This document shows positions 6,386-9,216 of a stretch of 9,216 nt of DNA, piece after piece. The DNA comes from a bacterium (lineage in GTDB: Bacteria; Zhuqueibacterota; Zhuqueibacteria; Residuimicrobiales; Krinioviventaceae). The stretch spans positions 1-9,216 of the forward strand of contig JAJRST010000116.1 in assembly GCA_024278645.1 (NCBI GenBank), written 5' to 3'. Positions within the stretch are counted from its first letter, which is position 1. Each line of letters begins with the position of its first letter. The notes under the pieces are model-generated. The model was not told the origin of the DNA. It was given only the letters and a program-made list of their open reading frames with translations, and did not search any database. The translations under genes and the position numbers were made by a program.

Positions 6386-6429
6386 TGCTTTTTTATCGCA
6401 TTAAAAGCAGAGTTTTTCAATGCTTTTAA
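6386..6429 (+). repeat. Three-armed inverted repeat upstream of the receptor gene
   Basis: TGCTTTT at 6386-6392 and again at 6421-6427 flanks a complementary AAAAGCA at 6403-6409. The right-hand pair extends to a perfect 9-bp stem (TTAAAAGCA 6401-6409, TGCTTTTAA 6421-6429) with an 11-nt loop. The middle arm can pair left or right but not both, as in attenuators, although the stems are AT-rich and would be weak. The structure ends 22 nt before the receptor Shine-Dalgarno sequence. Confidence 0.4.
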
Positions 6430-6451
6430 CACAAATCGTAGCGTTTAACAA

Positions 6452-6457
6452 GGGAGG
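6452..6457 (+). promoter_or_regulatory. Ribosome-binding site of the TonB-dependent receptor
   Basis: GGGAGG followed by TAGCA and the ATG at 6463. This is the strongest correctly placed Shine-Dalgarno sequence in the window. It fixes the start and suggests high translation. Confidence 0.75.
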
Positions 6458-6462
6458 TAGCA

Positions 6463-9216
6463 ATGGCAAGTTTCAAGTGGTCCTTTAAATTAATTTGTTT
6501 ACTCTCCGTGGCCTTGCTGGTGATATTCCTGCCGGATAGTGCGGTGCAAGCGGGCACAACCGGTAAAATTTCCGGCAAAGTGATAGACAAAGCCACAAAC
6601 GAGGGTTTACCCGGAGCCAACATCACCATCGTAGGAACGACAATGGGCGCTTCAAGCGATGCGGACGGCTCCTTTTTTATTTTGAACGTCCCCCCCGGAA
6701 AGTATTCCATCCGTGCAACAATGATGGGATACGGGCCCGTGGTTCAGGAAAATGTCGCCGTCAACATTGACAGGACGACAAATGTCAACTTTGAACTTTC
6801 CACCGCCGTCCTGGAAATGGGAAAAGAGGTGGTCATCACGGCCACGCGTCCGCTCGTTGAAAAGGACGTCACCTCCAGCCAAAACTTTATCACAACAGGC
6901 GCTGTTGAAAACATGCCGGTTGCCGACATTATGAGCGCCATTAGTCTGGAACCCGGCGTGACCGTTTCCACCACCGAGATGAAAATCGAGGTGCGCGGCG
7001 GCGGCAACGACGAAATCAGCTTTCAGGTGGACGGCATGGAACGTAAAGACCGCCTGAACGACAAAATATACACAGAGACAAACTCGGCTTCCGTCGCTGA
7101 AATTCAGGTGCTCACCGGCGGATTCAACGCCGAGTACGGCAATATTCGTTCCGGCGTGTTCAACGTCGTCACCAAGGAAGGCGGCCGGGAAATCTCCGGT
7201 TCAATGGATTATAGAATGGGCTTGCCGCAGCAAAAGCATTTCGGCCCGGACGCCTACGGCACGGACCAATATGACTGGAAGCTCTACGCCGGCCCCAATT
7301 CGTTCAGCCCGGTTATGGATGTCGAGGGCAACCAACTGTTCATCGGTTGGGATGCTATTGCGGAGACGCAAAACGCCGCCGGATTCATGGGCAAGAGCGA
7401 CTGGACGCCGCAACAACTGCAGGAAGTGTGGAAGTATCGGCACCGGCCCATCGACTATCATAGCAGCCCCGATCATTACATCGACGCCGGCGTCGGCGGT
7501 CCCATTCCCTTGCTCGATAAAATCGGTCTCAAGGAAGCGGGCTTTTTCGCCGGCTACAAATTCACGCGTCAATGGCCGACGCTGCCCTCGGTCAGCCAAT
7601 ACTACCAGGCGGATACAAAAGAACTGAAAGTAAATTTCAAACCGTCCAAAGCGACCAAAGTTGTTTTGAGCGGCATGTTGGGCAAGGTGAACACCAGCAC
7701 CAGCGGCAACGACTGGCAGAACAGCCAATGGCGCATGAACTACGGCTACGACGTCGTTTCCACGGCCATCGGCAGAAACAAGTATTACACGGCCGCAAAC
7801 AATCTTCTCGACGTCTGGAACAAGCAGTTCGGCGCCAAATGGACGCACACGCTCAGCCCGTCCACTTTTTACGAAATCAGGTACAACTTTTTCTCCTCGG
7901 AATCCGAAACCAGCCGGTTCCGCGATCGCGATACGACGATCGTCAAAACCATTGGCGGCGTCGGATTTGATGAAACGCCGATCGGCTATCTGGATGTGTC
8001 TCATACACTCACCGATCTGCCGGGAACTTATGACTTTTTCGGCGGCGGCCTGGTTTTCGACAAGTCCTATGTCAAATCCCATAAAATCAATTTTGACATG
8101 ACCAGCCAGATCAACCACCAACACATGATCAAATTCGGTCTCGAATACGGCGCCGATCGTGTGAATCGGGATTACAAAAAGCAGGGCGCCATTAACATTG
8201 CGTCTTATGGCGATCTGTTTTTCGACAGAACGCCGACGCATGTGGCCGGCTATATTCAGGACAAGATCGAATATGGCGGCATGATTGCCAATGTCGGCGT
8301 GCGCGTGGAACATTACTCCGCCAACGGCTACATTTACGATCCCGACAATCCCTATTCATTGCTGTGGGCCAGGGGCGGCACCGCCGGTTATGACAGCCCG
8401 GACGACCTGCCCAAGGAACCGAGCAAATCGTACACCTATGTGGCGCCGCGTTTCGCCGTGTCGCATCCGGTGGGCGAGCATACAAAATTCTTTTTCAATT
8501 ACGGCGTCTACTACCAGGAGCCGCCCAACGCCGATCGCTTCGGTTTATGGTCGGAAAGCATGCCGTTCGGCGATCCGCAGGGCGACATCCGCAGAGTAGG
8601 CAACGCCAACCTGGAAGCGCCGCGCACCTCAGCCTATGAAATCGGGTTCGAGCAAAGCATCGGCGCCGACTGGACGATTCGCACCTACTTTTATTCCAAG
8701 GACAACACCGACCAAATCGGCAACCTGCGCGTCGATGGTCTTGACGGCACGCACGGCATCGGCGACTTTCGCAATTACGAAGGCGTTGGCAAAGGCGCCG
8801 CCGGTTACTCTACGCGAAGAAACAACAACTATAAAGACATTCGCGGCATCGAACTTCGCGTCAACAAGCTTCGTGGACGTTTCTTCAGCGGCTGGTTGAA
8901 TATGAACTACCTCATTCAAACGTCCGGCAACTATGGCTTTATCAAGATCAGCCAGGATCCTCTTGTGGCTTACTATACCTACAGCGCCGTCAAGCAGCAG
9001 CCGCAGTCGGCGCCCAGTCTGGTCGCCAATCTCGATTTCCACACGCCTTACGACTGGGGCATGTTAAAGGGCGGCTGGCGCATAAGCGTCCTTCAACGCT
9101 GGGCCCAAGGCACAAAAGTGATTTACAACCCGACGGGGCTGCCGACTCGCGAAGTCAGAACGATCTATTATTGGGTCAATAACTATTCGACGAGCATGAG
9201 ATTGAACAAGACCATC
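6463..9216 (+). CDS. TonB-dependent receptor with carboxypeptidase-regulatory-like domain (partial)
   Basis: The frame is open from the ATG to the window edge: 918 codons with no stop, so the C-terminal barrel strands are missing. Residues 1-30 are a signal peptide (cleavage near VQA|GTTG). Residues 34 to about 115 are a carboxypeptidase-regulatory-like (CarboxypepD_reg-like) beta-sandwich: GKISGKVIDKATNEGLPGAN, then DADGSFFILNVPPGKYSI. A TonB-box-like KEVVITATR follows (121-129). Residues about 130-240 are the plug: LEPGV, VRGGGNDEISFQVDG (178-191), and GGFNAEYGNIRSGVFNVVTKEGG (219-241). From about 243 on it is outer-membrane beta-barrel, rich in aromatic residues and alternating strands. 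Such receptors import bulky substrates across the outer membrane using TonB/ExbBD energy, or serve secretion-linked roles in FCB bacteria. The substrate cannot be read from sequence. It follows the GWxTD gene on the same strand, and no strong promoter of its own is evident. Confidence 0.93.
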   Translation, partial: MASFKWSFKLICLLSVALLVIFLPDSAVQAGTTGKISGKVIDKATNEGLPGANITIVGTTMGASSDADGSFFILNVPPGKYSIRATMMGYGPVVQENVAVNIDRTTNVNFELSTAVLEMGKEVVITATRPLVEKDVTSSQNFITTGAVENMPVADIMSAISLEPGVTVSTTEMKIEVRGGGNDEISFQVDGMERKDRLNDKIYTETNSASVAEIQVLTGGFNAEYGNIRSGVFNVVTKEGGREISGSMDYRMGLPQQKHFGPDAYGTDQYDWKLYAGPNSFSPVMDVEGNQLFIGWDAIAETQNAAGFMGKSDWTPQQLQEVWKYRHRPIDYHSSPDHYIDAGVGGPIPLLDKIGLKEAGFFAGYKFTRQWPTLPSVSQYYQADTKELKVNFKPSKATKVVLSGMLGKVNTSTSGNDWQNSQWRMNYGYDVVSTAIGRNKYYTAANNLLDVWNKQFGAKWTHTLSPSTFYEIRYNFFSSESETSRFRDRDTTIVKTIGGVGFDETPIGYLDVSHTLTDLPGTYDFFGGGLVFDKSYVKSHKINFDMTSQINHQHMIKFGLEYGADRVNRDYKKQGAINIASYGDLFFDRTPTHVAGYIQDKIEYGGMIANVGVRVEHYSANGYIYDPDNPYSLLWARGGTAGYDSPDDLPKEPSKSYTYVAPRFAVSHPVGEHTKFFFNYGVYYQEPPNADRFGLWSESMPFGDPQGDIRRVGNANLEAPRTSAYEIGFEQSIGADWTIRTYFYSKDNTDQIGNLRVDGLDGTHGIGDFRNYEGVGKGAAGYSTRRNNNYKDIRGIELRVNKLRGRFFSGWLNMNYLIQTSGNYGFIKISQDPLVAYYTYSAVKQQPQSAPSLVANLDFHTPYDWGMLKGGWRISVLQRWAQGTKVIYNPTGLPTREVRTIYYWVNNYSTSMRLNKTI

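Noticed and set aside
6376..6405. Possible promoter for the receptor, TTGCCA-N18-ATTAAA
   Set aside because: Both boxes are weak, the spacer is long, and the -10 falls inside the hairpin arm; not strong enough to annotate.
7201..8313. 370-codon minus-strand open frame
   Set aside because: Antisense to the TonB-dependent receptor barrel, whose own frame is open throughout with clear domain signatures.

Overview
The window looks like chromosomal DNA from a Gram-negative, free-living bacterium. It holds two predicted exported proteins and an outer-membrane TonB-dependent receptor with an N-terminal carboxypeptidase-regulatory-like domain. The GWxTD-family protein, the DUF4139 protein and this style of receptor point to the FCB superphylum or a nearby candidate phylum (Calditrichota/KSB1/Ignavibacteria-like). 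That placement is inferred from protein families alone. There are no rRNA, tRNA, CRISPR, phage or IS features.

Minus strand (about 1-4335): valS (valyl-tRNA synthetase, complete) is followed after 140 bp by a DUF4139-domain exported protein. Eight bases after its stop codon comes the start of a helicase-like gene, most likely recG, cut by the window edge. A strong sigma70-type promoter (TTGACT-N17-TATATT, minus strand, 4384-4412) sits just upstream of valS. I saw no convincing separate promoter for the DUF4139 gene, so the three may be one transcription unit.

Divergent intergenic region (4336-4888, 553 bp): this is the most information-dense non-coding part. It carries the valS promoter and a second, near-identical promoter pointing the other way (TTGACT-N17-TATCAT, 4565-4593). 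A perfect 7-bp inverted repeat lies in that promoter's spacer and -10 box. A long imperfect hairpin lies between the two promoters. Downstream is a predicted leader of about 290 nt with two further stem-loops before the next gene.

Plus strand (4889-9216): a secreted GWxTD-domain protein (complete) is followed after 203 bp by a TonB-dependent receptor that runs off the right edge (918 residues seen, no stop). The gap between them holds an orphan strong Shine-Dalgarno sequence and a three-armed inverted repeat that can form two mutually exclusive hairpins. The two genes plausibly form an envelope or outer-membrane module of unknown substrate. No gene in the window looks like a wholly new system. 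The best candidates for new biology are the GWxTD/receptor pair and the regulatory architecture around it.
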